DNA of 64,000 bases, taken from NCBI GenBank assembly GCA_965234545.1, contig OZ248348.1:62001-126000 (forward strand). Direction: 5' to 3'. Positions 26,005 through 34,976 of this stretch are shown piece by piece. The notes below the pieces were generated by a model that was given only the letters and a program-made list of their open reading frames with translations, ran no database searches and was not told the origin of the DNA. A program made the translations under genes and the position numbers. The stretch is from Methylotenera sp965234545 (GTDB lineage Bacteria > Pseudomonadota > Gammaproteobacteria > Burkholderiales > Methylophilaceae). Position 1 is the stretch's first letter, and each line of letters starts with the position of its first letter.

Positions 26005-27258
26005 TTATAGTAACTTTGCCAAGTGCACTAGCGTTTTTGCACTGGCGCCTTGACCAACGTCACATAAAGCCAAACCCTTAGCGCCCATGGCCAAACGCTT
26101 ATCGGGCGCCGCCATCAGCACTTGCAAGGCATGGGCGATTTCCTGACTATTGTCTACCCGCCAAGCAGCACACTGGGCCACGGCCATAGCGGCCACCTCG
26201 GCAAAGTTATAAGTATGGGGGCCAAGTAGCACTGGTTTGCCAAGACGCATGGCTTCAATTAAGTTTTGCCCACCAAAAGGCAGCAGGCTGCCACCGATGA
26301 AACATACATCGGCACTGGTGCAATACGCCATCATCTCGCCCATGCTATCGCCCAAGACAATTTGCGTTCCAGGGCGGATGGCTTGCTTTAGATTAGAACG
26401 CTTTTGGTAAACCAAGCCGCGTTTTTTAAGCAGGGCTTCTACCTGAGCAAAGCGTTGCGGGTGCCGCGGTACGATTACCGTCAGCAAGTCGGCTATGAGC
26501 GTGGCAGCAAGGGCATCCAAGATTAATGCTTCTTCGCCCTCGCGAGTACTGGCCGCTAAAAATACCGGCCGCTGTTCGCCAAACAAGCGCCTTAATTGAT
26601 TGCCCGCTGCTTCAGTCCCGCTAGGCGGCAAGGCATCGAATTTTAAGTTGCCCAGGGTCTCCACGTGCCTTGCTCCTAGGCCTTGAAAACGCTTGGCGTC
26701 ATTTGGCGTTTGCGCGGCAATTAAATGCAAACTTTGTAGTCCGCTTTGTGCCAAGCTACCCAATTTTGCGTAGCCTCTAGCGGATTTTTCTGACAGCCTA
26801 GCATTGGCTAGCACCACGGGAATCTGCCGCTGTTGGCAAGCGGCGAGTAAATTAAACCAAATTTCCGTTTCCAGCAGCACGCCTAAGTCAGGTTGAAAAT
26901 GCGTTAAAAAGCGCCGCACCATAAAAGGCAAGTCGTAGGGAAGGTAAGCGCGTTGCACACGGTTACCAAACAGCGCCTCGCTGGTAGCGCGACCACTAGG
27001 GCTGCTGTGGGTGAGCAATAGGCTGCGTTCGGGGTATTGCTCAAGTAAGGCATGGATCAGTGGCGCGGCCGCGCGCGTTTCGCCTACCGACACGCAGTGC
27101 AGCCAAATGACGCCAGATTGGCGTGGCAGCCTATAAATGCCAAAGCGCTCTCGCCACTGTGGCCGATACGCCGATTGTTTGATGCAGCGTAGGGCTAGCT
27201 TGCCGGCCAGCAAGGGCAACAGCAAATACAGCAAAGCGGAATAAAGAAAACGGGGCAT
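26005..27258 (-). CDS. waaA: 3-deoxy-D-manno-octulosonic acid (Kdo) transferase WaaA
   Basis: Transfers Kdo from CMP-Kdo to lipid IVA during lipopolysaccharide core synthesis on the inner face of the inner membrane. The start at 27258 (MPRFLYSALLYLLLPLL) gives the family's N-terminal membrane anchor. GT-B features are IWLHCVSVGETRAAAPL, LLTHSSPSGRATSEALFG, DLGVLLETEIWFNLL (catalytic Glu), VLANARLSEKSARGY and the donor-binding region FIGGSLLPFGGQNLIEAM. Length of about 417 residues is normal. Confidence 0.96.
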   Translation of the reverse strand: MPRFLYSALLYLLLPLLAGKLALRCIKQSAYRPQWRERFGIYRLPRQSGVIWLHCVSVGETRAAAPLIHALLEQYPERSLLLTHSSPSGRATSEALFGNRVQRAYLPYDLPFMVRRFLTHFQPDLGVLLETEIWFNLLAACQQRQIPVVLANARLSEKSARGYAKLGSLAQSGLQSLHLIAAQTPNDAKRFQGLGARHVETLGNLKFDALPPSGTEAAGNQLRRLFGEQRPVFLAASTREGEEALILDALAATLIADLLTVIVPRHPQRFAQVEALLKKRGLVYQKRSNLKQAIRPGTQIVLGDSMGEMMAYCTSADVCFIGGSLLPFGGQNLIEAMRLGKPVLLGPHTYNFAEVAAMAVAQCAAWRVDNSQEIAHALQVLMAAPDKRLAMGAKGLALCDVGQGASAKTLVHLAKLL

Positions 27259-27632
27259 GGCGCATTTTCTCACAAAAATACCAAGCGGGTTTTGCATGTC
27301 TGTCGGGCATGCATAAACTAAAAATTGTTACTAGAAAATTATTTTAATTTATTTTTTTATCAATAATGATAAGCAACTGATTCCCCTCTAAGGCGCTATG
27401 CAAATACCGGCGCCATTTGCAAAAAAAGACACCAAAATGGTGCAAAAAAAGCGAGCGAATATGGGGTTGACGGCCACAAAATAAAGGCATAAATTGCTGC
27501 TTCAGACACAACATCTTGTGCTTTTTGCCAATACCGTTGTCACAAATAAAAGTTTTTAATTAAAAATCACGGGCTTAGCGTGTGGGAGTGAATTGCCACC
27601 CGCTAAGCTAGCCGTTTTAGGGAGAAGCATCC
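27259..27632. promoter_or_regulatory. Intergenic region between waaA and nrdJa with probable nrdJ promoter
   Basis: Holds a probable sigma-70 promoter for nrdJa (TTGACG at 27467-27472, 17-bp spacer, TAAATT at 27490-27495) and a Shine-Dalgarno AGGGAGAAG ahead of the ATG at 27633. Upstream lie two copies of GCAAAAAAAG (27419-27428 and 27442-27451) flanking a CACC-N5-GGTG dyad at 27430-27442. No cobalamin riboswitch signature and no clear NrdR box were seen. No gene was seen in the gap. Confidence 0.5.
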
Positions 27633-29798
27633 ATGCTTAAAGCAGTTGAATCAGCAAGCACGTCGCAGGCAAATTCAGAAAAAGAGATTTCCATACAGCC
27701 TGTGTCGCTGGACATCTGGGATAAGAAATACCGTTTAAAAACCAAAAGCGGTGAGCACGTGGATGCCGACATGGACGCCTCCTATGCACGCGTGGCACGG
27801 GCATTAGCGGACGTTGAAAGCACGGATGAAAAGCGGGCTGAATGGCACGAGAAATTTCTATGGGCCTTACGCCGTGGTGCCATTCCGGCTGGCCGCATTA
27901 CGTCTAATGCCGGTGCGCTAGAGCACAAACCTGCTACCTCCACCATCAATTGCACGGTGTCCGGCGTGATCACCGACAGCATGGACGACATTTTGGGTAA
28001 GGTGCACGAAGCGGGTTTAACCCTAAAAGCCGGTTGTGGCATAGGCTACGAGTTTTCTACCTTGCGTCCTAAAGGCGCGTTTGTAGCCGGTGCCGGTGCT
28101 TACACCAGCGGCCCATTGTCCTTCATGGATATCTACGACAAAATGTGTTTCACCGTGTCCAGTGCTGGTGGCCGTCGTGGTGCGCAAATGGCCACCTTTG
28201 ATATTTCCCATCCAGACGTGACTGACTTTATTAAAGCCAAGCGTGAAAATGGCCGTTTGCGTCAATTCAATTTGTCTTGCTTGATCACCAAAGAATTCAT
28301 GGAAGCAGTCAAAGCCGATGCCGAGTGGAAGTTGGCTTTCCCAGTGACCGAAAAAGAAGCCATCGTGGATGGTTTAAATGTGAACGATGCCGAGCAAGTG
28401 GTGTGGCGTGAGTGGCCGGTTAAGGGTAAATACTTAACTAAAACCGACGGCGTCGATGCCGGTAAAGTAGCGTGTCGCGTGTATAAAACCATTAAGGCGC
28501 GTCGCTTGTGGGATGTGATTATGTCCAGCACCTATGACTTTGCTGAGCCGGGTTTTATCTTGATCGATCGCGTCAATGAAATGAACAACAACTGGTTCTG
28601 CGAAAACATCCGCACCACCAACCCATGCGGCGAGCAACCCTTGCCTCCGTATGGCGCTTGTTTGTTGGGCTCGGTTAATCTAACCCGCTTTGTTAAGCAC
28701 CCGTTCACCGATCAAGCGTTTTTTGATTGGAAAGAATACCGTGAGGTGGTGGCCATTTTCACCCGTATGTTGGATAACGTGGTGGAAATCAACGGCTTGC
28801 CACTGCAAGAACAACGCGATGAAATTATGCGTAAACGCCGTCACGGCATGGGCTATTTAGGCTTGGGTTCTAGCCTAACCATGATGAAAATGAAATACGG
28901 TGAAGAAGACTCACTTAAATTCACTGAAGAAGTGACGCGCGTGATGGCCGAAGAAGGCTGGAACGTGGGCGTGCAATTGGCCACAGAAAAAGGCGCAGCG
29001 CCCATCATGGAAGAGAAGTTTGAAGTGACCGCGGACATGTTGGCCAAGCGCCCAGAAATGGCCGCAGACGGCATCAAAGTCGGCAGCAAAATTGCCGGTA
29101 AAGTGTTGTTAGGCAAATACAGCCGCTACATGCAACAGTTTCCTGAAGGCTTGCGCAATCAAATCGCCACTAAAGGCGCACGCTTTACGCACCACAGTTC
29201 GATCGCGCCTACCGGCACCATTTCCTTGTCCTTGGCTAACAACGCCAGTAACGGTATTGAGCCATCGTTTGCGCACCATTACGCTCGTAACGTGATCCGT
29301 GAAGGTAAAAAATCCAAAGAGAAAGTCGATGTGTTCTCATACGAATTGTTGGCCTACCGTGAATTGATTAATTCCAAGGCCATGCCCTTCAGTGAATTAG
29401 ACGATGAAAAACTACCGGACTACTTCTTAGATTCCTCCACCATACAAGCCAAGGCACACGTGGACATCCAAGCGGCTTCACAAAAATGGATAGACAGCTC
29501 GATTTCTAAAACCATTAACGTGCCCACCGATTACGATTTTGAAGATTTTAAAAACATTTATTTGTATGCCTACGACAAAGGCTTAAAAGGTTGCACCACT
29601 TTTAGGTTCAATCCAGAAGCGTTCCAAGGCGTGTTGGTGACTGAAAAAGATTTGGAAAACACCACCTACAAATTCACCTTGGACGACGGCACGGAATTGG
29701 AAGTGAAAGGCAACGAAGAGATTGAATACGACGGCGAAATTCACTCTGCGGCCAATCTGTACGACGCACTTAAAGAAGGCTATTACGGTAAGTTCTAA
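27633..29798 (+). CDS. nrdJa: Adenosylcobalamin-dependent (class II) ribonucleotide reductase, catalytic part NrdJa
   Basis: Reduces ribonucleotides to deoxyribonucleotides using adenosylcobalamin to start radical chemistry. The 721-residue chain has the N-terminal ATRP-like entry, INCTVSG with the first active-site Cys, GCGIGYEFSTLRP, TTNPCGEQPLPPYGACLLGS (radical Cys and Asn/Glu) and TGTISLSLANNASNGIEPSF. The zinc-ribbon tail is encoded separately by the next gene, 41 bp downstream, as in the split NrdJa/NrdJb system of Pseudomonas. It depends on B12, which links it to the btuB-btuM uptake genes near 45-47 kb. Confidence 0.95.
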   Translation: MLKAVESASTSQANSEKEISIQPVSLDIWDKKYRLKTKSGEHVDADMDASYARVARALADVESTDEKRAEWHEKFLWALRRGAIPAGRITSNAGALEHKPATSTINCTVSGVITDSMDDILGKVHEAGLTLKAGCGIGYEFSTLRPKGAFVAGAGAYTSGPLSFMDIYDKMCFTVSSAGGRRGAQMATFDISHPDVTDFIKAKRENGRLRQFNLSCLITKEFMEAVKADAEWKLAFPVTEKEAIVDGLNVNDAEQVVWREWPVKGKYLTKTDGVDAGKVACRVYKTIKARRLWDVIMSSTYDFAEPGFILIDRVNEMNNNWFCENIRTTNPCGEQPLPPYGACLLGSVNLTRFVKHPFTDQAFFDWKEYREVVAIFTRMLDNVVEINGLPLQEQRDEIMRKRRHGMGYLGLGSSLTMMKMKYGEEDSLKFTEEVTRVMAEEGWNVGVQLATEKGAAPIMEEKFEVTADMLAKRPEMAADGIKVGSKIAGKVLLGKYSRYMQQFPEGLRNQIATKGARFTHHSSIAPTGTISLSLANNASNGIEPSFAHHYARNVIREGKKSKEKVDVFSYELLAYRELINSKAMPFSELDDEKLPDYFLDSSTIQAKAHVDIQAASQKWIDSSISKTINVPTDYDFEDFKNIYLYAYDKGLKGCTTFRFNPEAFQGVLVTEKDLENTTYKFTLDDGTELEVKGNEEIEYDGEIHSAANLYDALKEGYYGKF

Positions 29799-29839
29799 GC
29801 GCTATTTTTAGAACACAGACCGATTAAGAGGATAAGAAC

Positions 29840-30550
29840 ATGGCAACTAAAATTGAAAAGAAAATCGTCGGCTACGCGTTGGTTAACGAGCAAGATAAAA
29901 AAGACGCAGAAGTAAAAGCAGCCGAATTGGAAGCGCACAAAGCCGCCACCAAAGTGGTGCAATTGGGTGAGCCGCTAAGCCGCCCAGACAAGCTAGTAGG
30001 CAACACCTATAAAATCAAAACGCCGGTGACCGAGCACGCGCTGTATATCACCATTAACGACGTGATCATGAACGAAGACACGCCGCAAGAACACCGTCGT
30101 CCATTTGAGATTTTTATTAACTCCAAAAACATGGAGCACTTTCAATGGATAGTGGCGCTAACGCGCGTGATGTCGGCCGTGTTCCGTAAAGGTGGCGACG
30201 TGACTTTCTTAGTGGAAGAATTAAAAAGCGTGTTTGAACCGAGTGGCGGTTACTTCAAAAAAGGCGGCAAATTTGTGCCTAGCTTGGTGGCCGAAATCGG
30301 TGAAGTGGTGGAGCAACACTTGCAAGAAATTGGCATGTTGAAAAGACCCGGTTTGGATCAACACCAACAGAAATTAGTCGATGAGAAAAAAGCCGAGTAC
30401 TTAGAAAAGCACGCTAAAGCCGGCGACGAAGTGACGGCCGAAGGTTTTCCTAAGGGCGCGCAATTGTGTGCCAAGTGCAACACCAAAGCCGCCATCGTCA
30501 TGGACGGGTGTTTGACTTGCCTAAATTGCGGCGAGAGCAAATGCGGTTAA
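29840..30550 (+). CDS. nrdJb: Class II ribonucleotide reductase accessory/C-terminal part NrdJb
   Basis: A 236-residue protein corresponding to the C-terminal domain of long NrdJ enzymes. The middle part resembles the TSCPD domain (PFEIFINSKNMEHFQWIVAL). The C-terminus is a Cys ribbon, CAKCNTKAAIVMDGCLTCLN followed by CGESKCG, which supplies the zinc site and the redox-active Cys pair that re-reduces the catalytic subunit. A good RBS (AAGAGGATAAG) precedes the ATG. A terminator follows 36 bp after the stop, so nrdJa-nrdJb is a two-gene operon. Confidence 0.93.
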   Translation: MATKIEKKIVGYALVNEQDKKDAEVKAAELEAHKAATKVVQLGEPLSRPDKLVGNTYKIKTPVTEHALYITINDVIMNEDTPQEHRRPFEIFINSKNMEHFQWIVALTRVMSAVFRKGGDVTFLVEELKSVFEPSGGYFKKGGKFVPSLVAEIGEVVEQHLQEIGMLKRPGLDQHQQKLVDEKKAEYLEKHAKAGDEVTAEGFPKGAQLCAKCNTKAAIVMDGCLTCLNCGESKCG

Positions 30551-30585
30551 TGACAGGGCGTGCATTCAGCGCCAACCGTTAGACT

Positions 30586-30610
30586 AAGGAGCCGTCAGGC
30601 TCCTTTTTTA
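30586..30610 (+). terminator. Terminator of nrdJa-nrdJb
   Basis: AAGGAGCC-GTCA-GGCTCCTT followed by a T-run: an eight-base stem with a tetraloop. Confidence 0.9.
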
Positions 30611-30639
30611 TTGACTATCACTTTAGGTTATTAATCATA

Positions 30640-31272
30640 ATGAAATACGCAGCAGTGCTACTATCGTTCTTCACCCTATTATTAAGTGCAAACAAGGCCA
30701 TGGCCACTGAAGAAGCAAAATACAGCCTAATCGAAAAAGATGGCGCATTTGAAGTGCGTGCCTACGACAGCAAAATTATTGCTGAAGTCATGGTTGAGGG
30801 TCAAATGAGTGATGCCACCAGCGCAGGGTTTCGCTTGTTAGCCGACTACATTTTTGGCAACAACACGGCGCCCTCTGGTAACAGCGAAAAAATCAGCATG
30901 ACCGCGCCGGTAACGATGGAGAACCGTTCAGAAAAAATTGCCATGACGACGCCGGTGGCCATCCAATCGGAACAAAAAGGCTGGCGCGTGTGGTTTGTTA
31001 TGCCCAGTCACTTCACCTTAACGACGCTCCCTAAACCCAACAACCCGCTCGTGGTGATTAAGCCCATCGCAGCTAAGCGTTATGCCGTGGTGCGTTTTTC
31101 CGGTTGGGTGGATGACGAGAAAATGCGGGCTAAGCTAAAGGAGCTATCAACCTGGTTGGCTGTTAAAAAATTAACCAGCAAAGGTCAGCCGGAATTGGCC
31201 AGGTATAACCCGCCATGGACCTTACCCTTTTTAAGGCGTAATGAAGTGATGCTGGAAATAAGCAGCGACTAA
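30640..31272 (+). CDS. SOUL-family haem-binding-like secreted protein
   Basis: A 210-residue protein with a signal peptide (YAAVLLSFFTLLLSANKAMA) and one SOUL domain. Family marks are YSLIEKDGAFEVRAYDSKII, ADYIFGNN, KISMTAPVT, KIAMTTPVAI and the terminal LARYNPPWTLPFLRRNEVML. It is likely periplasmic; eukaryotic members bind haem, while bacterial roles are not settled. The gene stands alone between terminators. Confidence 0.92.
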   Translation: MKYAAVLLSFFTLLLSANKAMATEEAKYSLIEKDGAFEVRAYDSKIIAEVMVEGQMSDATSAGFRLLADYIFGNNTAPSGNSEKISMTAPVTMENRSEKIAMTTPVAIQSEQKGWRVWFVMPSHFTLTTLPKPNNPLVVIKPIAAKRYAVVRFSGWVDDEKMRAKLKELSTWLAVKKLTSKGQPELARYNPPWTLPFLRRNEVMLEISSD

Positions 31273-31279
31273 TTCAAGG

Positions 31280-31380
31280 CAAAAAAAGAGGGGCACTGTT
31301 TAAGGTGCCCCGAGGTGAGATGCGATCTCAAGGAGGGATAAAGGCCATCATAGCCATTGAATATGACATAAATAAGAAAG
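31280..31380 (-). ncRNA. Candidate small regulatory RNA with CCCUCC motif
   Basis: No ORF of note occupies this gap. The minus strand shows a possible promoter (ATGACA at 31415-31410, 17-bp spacer, TTAAAT at 31392-31387). A single-stranded CCCTCC (31337-31332) could pair with Shine-Dalgarno sequences. A small hairpin GAGATCGCATCTC follows (31328-31316), then a strong terminator hairpin GGGGCACC...GTGCCCC (31311-31290) with a T-run. This is the classic layout of an Hfq-type small RNA. It is inferred from structure only. Confidence 0.45.
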
Positions 31381-31489
31381 CTTAAAATTTAAAAGCACCC
31401 GTTTTCTGTTGTCATAAATGTGTAACCTACGGCTCGATTAAAATCGCTAAACTCATCCCTGTTGGAAATAACCAATTTAGGGAGTGAGC

Positions 31490-31783
31490 ATGAAAATTAA
31501 ACCGGCGGCGGACGAATACCTAGAAAAAGCCAAACAATTAAGCGAAGACGAATCGCAACGTTTATTGAGCAGAATGCGCGGTAAGCCTGCTCGAAAATTG
31601 GAAGATAAAAAATTAAGCACGCTAGAAGCATTGGCCATACAGCTTGAGATAGACGACGAGTTGTTGTCAGAATGGCGCAAAAATATGTTTGCCATTAAAG
31701 AGAAGGAAGCTAGAAAAGCGGCTAAAGAAACGGAAGCCAAAGAGAAAGCAGAAAAACAAAAGGCAGAGAAGTTAACTAAATAA
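31490..31783 (+). CDS. Small Lys/Glu-rich coiled-coil protein of unknown function
   Basis: About 97 residues from the ATG at 31490, chosen because AGGGAG lies five bases upstream. The N-terminal half is predicted helical and resembles a short DNA- or protein-binding helix bundle (EDESQRLLSRMRGK, KLSTLEALAIQLEIDDELL). Residues about 65-97 are an almost continuous run of Lys, Glu and Ala, a typical charged single helix or coiled coil. I do not recognise the family. The reading frame is well separated from its neighbours and has its own terminator-like hairpin near 31801-31835. Confidence 0.65.
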   Translation: MKIKPAADEYLEKAKQLSEDESQRLLSRMRGKPARKLEDKKLSTLEALAIQLEIDDELLSEWRKNMFAIKEKEARKAAKETEAKEKAEKQKAEKLTK

Positions 31784-31862
31784 AAAAATTAAAGCCAAAC
31801 CAAGCCGGCTATCAGCAAACAGGCCGGCTTTAATTGCGCTTTTTTACTCGAGCACCGGCAAA

Positions 31863-32507
31863 TTATTGCGGGTGCTTTTTTTGTTCGGCGGTGGCTTCTT
31901 TAATCCAGTTTAACAGCGGCGCCCACTGCTCCATGTCTTGTGCAACCAAGGAGGCGCGCATGTCAAACAAGCCTATGCCTAGTTCGGCTGCCGTGGCATA
32001 GACCTGCGCGTTTCTGAGGTGGGTGAGCACGGGGAAGCCGGTTTCTTCCATGAAATTGGCCAGGGTGGCGGCGGCATGGGTGCGGCTGTTGACTCGCATG
32101 CCGACCAAAGCGACAAAGGTTTTGTTTTTACGCACGGCTTTTTCTTCGGCTAAACGATCAAGAAAATCGCTGCTGGCGCCCATGTCAAAAGCAGACGGTT
32201 GGATGGGCACGATCACGCAATCGGCTTGTTTGACGGCATCGGCTAATTTTTCATCGCGCAGGCCTGCGGCAGTGTCAGTGACCACCCAGGTGGCGTCGTT
32301 TGATTTTTCTTTAGTGTGCGCGTTGTAGCTGTGTATCAAGGGTAAGTCGGCCGGCCTTCTGCTTAGCCATTGCGCTGACGATTGCTGTCTATCCAAATCC
32401 TGTAGCAGCACCCTGTGCCCTGAAGCCGCTAGGTAGGAGGCCAGATTGGTGGCTAAGGTTGTTTTGCCTGCCCCGCCTTTAGAGTTAGCTATCAAAATGT
32501 GTTTCAT
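31863..32507 (-). CDS. Orphan ParA/MinD-family ATPase
   Basis: A 214-residue P-loop ATPase with deviant Walker A KGGAGKTTLATNLASYLA, switch region VLLQDLDRQQSSAQWL (Walker A' Asp) and Walker B-like TWVVTDTAAGL. It has no N-terminal helix-turn-helix and no adjacent parB, so it is a small chromosomal orphan ParA. Such proteins position protein clusters or other cargo on the nucleoid; the cargo is not evident here. Confidence 0.9.
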   Translation of the reverse strand: MKHILIANSKGGAGKTTLATNLASYLAASGHRVLLQDLDRQQSSAQWLSRRPADLPLIHSYNAHTKEKSNDATWVVTDTAAGLRDEKLADAVKQADCVIVPIQPSAFDMGASSDFLDRLAEEKAVRKNKTFVALVGMRVNSRTHAAATLANFMEETGFPVLTHLRNAQVYATAAELGIGLFDMRASLVAQDMEQWAPLLNWIKEATAEQKKHPQ

Positions 32508-32648
32508 TTTTTATCGTATCCAGCGCTAGTTTGCATCATTTTAGTAAAGCAACGCTAAAAGATAGACGGTCATCAGCGAAGGCATGAATCCCCAATTTAC
32601 CAACCAAACCAACACGCCCCATATGCTCATTTTTAACGCCTCTGTTGC

Positions 32649-32801
32649 TTATTTTTTTATGGAATCAGGGTAATCCATTAACGTTAAAGTTTTATGAAGA
32701 TTAAATGAAAATTGGCGAGCTAGTGAATCAAGTTCAAGGCTAAATTGCGTATTACAATAAGTTTGTATTTGTGCTATTTTGTCATTTAATTCTGTTGTCA
32801 T
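32649..32801 (-). CDS. Possible small protein (about 50 residues), unknown
   Basis: The ATG at 32801 gives MTTELNDKIAQIQTYCNTQF and a further thirty amphipathic residues. No Shine-Dalgarno is obvious and the start region overlaps the upstream region of the divergent molybdoenzyme gene. Composition is protein-like (balanced, helical), but no homology is recognised. The 32508-32829 gap otherwise holds only AT-rich sequence and the molybdoenzyme RBS. Confidence 0.3.
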   Translation of the reverse strand: MTTELNDKIAQIQTYCNTQFSLELDSLARQFSFNLHKTLTLMDYPDSIKK

Positions 32802-32829
32802 ACTTAGGTATAAATTCTGGGAGTGCATT

Positions 32830-34959
32830 ATGGATGATGTAAAAGATAGCCCTATCAAAACCTATCATGGTGGTTGCCCGCACGACTGCCCAGATACCTG
32901 CTCCATGGTATTTCATGTCAAGGACAACAAACTCATTGCAGTCAAAGGCAACGCCGATCATCCTATGACCCGCGGTGGGCTGTGCGTTAAATTAAACGAT
33001 TACGAAAAAAGGCATTACCACCCGGATCGACTTTTATACCCCATGAAGCGCGTGGGCCCGAAGGGCACAAAACAATTTGAGCGCATTTCGTGGGATGAAG
33101 CGCTCGATACCATCGTCGATAAATGGCAGGCAATTATTCGGGAGCATGGGCCTCAAGCGATTATGCCCAACAGCTACCTAGGCAACCAAGGGCTGGTGCA
33201 TGGCTTAAACGGTGGCGATGCTTTTTTTGCTAGATTAGGAGCGACTGTAACGGAAAGGACGTTTTGTGGAGAGGGCTCATGCACGGCATGGTTGCTAACG
33301 GTTGGCCCAACGGCGGGTGTTGACCCAGAAAGCTTTATTCACTCTAAATTTATCATCATCTGGGCGTGCAATTCGGTCAGCACCAATCTGCATCATTGGC
33401 ACATCATTAAGGAAGCACAAAAGAACGGCTCCAAGGTCGTTGTGATTGACGCGTATGCCTCAAAAACGGCAAAAGAAGCCGATTGGCATATTTGCCCTAA
33501 ACCCGGCACGGATGGCGCCTTAGCCATGGCCATGATGAACGTGATCATAGGCGAAGGTTTGGTTGATCAAGACTACGTGGACAACTACACCGTTGGCTTT
33601 GCTGAACTGGCAGAAAAGGCTAAGGACAGAACGCCCGAGTGGGCTGAGGCCATTACCGGCATCCCCGCGGAAGACATTCGGCAATTAGCAAGAGAGTATG
33701 CAAGCACCCAACCCTCAGCCATCAGAATCGGCGTGGCCTTAGAGAAAAGCTGGGGAGGGGGCCAAGCCATACGTGCCGTCACTTGTTTGCCGGCATTGAC
33801 TGGCGCTTGGCGTCATGTGGGTGGCGGCATACTGCAATTTCCAGTTTGGGAGCACCCTTACCGATTCGATGTGATTTGTCGCCCCGATCTAATTCCAAAA
33901 GGCACGCAGGTCGTGAATAACTTGCAACTGGGTCGCGTGTTAACTGGGGAGCAGAAACTAAATGTTCCCATTAAATCCATGATGTGCTGGAACACCAATC
34001 CGGTGACGCAGGCCACCGAATCAGAAAAGATCATAGAGGGGCTGAGTCGTGAGGATTTATTCTTGGTCTCGGCTGAGCATTTTATTTCCGATACCGCCGC
34101 TTACGCGGACATATTGTTGCCGGCATCCATGGGTGCGGAGCAAGAGGACATCATTTTGTCATGGGGCCATTTGTACCTGACCTACAACACCAAATGCATA
34201 GAGTCCCCTGGCGAAGCCATTCCTAACAATGAAATTTTTAGAAGATTGGCTAAGCGATTAGGCTTTGAAGAAGAAAATTTCAAATGGAGCGACACGGAAT
34301 GTTTGGAGCATTATGTCGATTGGCAGTCGCCGGCTTGCGGTGGCGTAGACTTAAATTACCTAAAGGAGCACGGCTACTATAGGTTAGACGTCGGCACAAA
34401 AGATAACCGTGCGCCGCATAAGCAAGGTAATTTCCCTACCCCTTCTGGTAAATGCGAATTTAGGGTGGTCGGCGCGAAGAATTTTGTCGCTGGGCCATTT
34501 AGGCAAATGTATGAAGATTTTCAACCTGGGGAGGATATCCCTGAGCTACCTGATTACGTGCCATCTAAGGAGACGGCATTAGCCAACCCAGAGCTGGCCA
34601 GGAAATACCCGTTGAATATTCTCGCACCCAAGAGCCACGGCTTTATCAATTCGTCCTACGCTAACATGGAGAGCAAGATTAAGGGTCAGGGCGAACAGTT
34701 TGTTATGATTCATCCCGCAGACGCCTTGGATAGAGGTTTGGTTGATGGGGCGCGTGCCAAGGTTATCAATGACCGTGGCTCTTTCGAGGCCATGGCGAAG
34801 GTAACCACAGACGTAAACAAAGGCATAGTGGTCGCAACGCTTGGGTATTGGCGGCAGCTGAATAACGGCGTGGTCAATTCGGTGAGTTCGAACGCGTTTG
34901 GTGACATGGGGCATTCGCCAACTTCACACGATTGCCTGGTTGAAGTCATCGCGCTGTAA
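32830..34959 (+). CDS. Molybdopterin oxidoreductase (DMSO reductase superfamily)
   Basis: A 709-residue catalytic subunit. The start at 32830 (MDDVKDSPIKTYHGG) has GGGAG at suitable distance. N-terminal [4Fe-4S] ligands are GCPHDCPDTCSMVFH and GGLCVKLNDY; the Mo-bisPGD domain includes FCGEGSCTAWLLTVG, IIIWACNSVSTN, VVIDAYASKTAKEADWH and CWNTNPVTQATES. There is no Tat signal and no iron-sulfur or membrane partner gene beside it, so it appears cytoplasmic and possibly single-subunit. Substrate is unknown. The adjoining sulfide-handling genes suggest, but do not show, a sulfur compound. Confidence 0.9.
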   Translation: MDDVKDSPIKTYHGGCPHDCPDTCSMVFHVKDNKLIAVKGNADHPMTRGGLCVKLNDYEKRHYHPDRLLYPMKRVGPKGTKQFERISWDEALDTIVDKWQAIIREHGPQAIMPNSYLGNQGLVHGLNGGDAFFARLGATVTERTFCGEGSCTAWLLTVGPTAGVDPESFIHSKFIIIWACNSVSTNLHHWHIIKEAQKNGSKVVVIDAYASKTAKEADWHICPKPGTDGALAMAMMNVIIGEGLVDQDYVDNYTVGFAELAEKAKDRTPEWAEAITGIPAEDIRQLAREYASTQPSAIRIGVALEKSWGGGQAIRAVTCLPALTGAWRHVGGGILQFPVWEHPYRFDVICRPDLIPKGTQVVNNLQLGRVLTGEQKLNVPIKSMMCWNTNPVTQATESEKIIEGLSREDLFLVSAEHFISDTAAYADILLPASMGAEQEDIILSWGHLYLTYNTKCIESPGEAIPNNEIFRRLAKRLGFEEENFKWSDTECLEHYVDWQSPACGGVDLNYLKEHGYYRLDVGTKDNRAPHKQGNFPTPSGKCEFRVVGAKNFVAGPFRQMYEDFQPGEDIPELPDYVPSKETALANPELARKYPLNILAPKSHGFINSSYANMESKIKGQGEQFVMIHPADALDRGLVDGARAKVINDRGSFEAMAKVTTDVNKGIVVATLGYWRQLNNGVVNSVSSNAFGDMGHSPTSHDCLVEVIAL

Positions 34960-34976
34960 CAAGGTTTAAACAGAAA

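Noticed and set aside
27485..27500. Possible second sigma-54 promoter upstream of nrdJa (AGGCATAAATTGCT)
   Set aside because: The distance between GG and GC is two bases too short for sigma-54, and a sigma-70-like promoter overlaps it.
27259..27632. Cobalamin riboswitch for nrdJ
   Set aside because: None of the B12-box or GCCACTG signatures occur here, unlike upstream of btuB.
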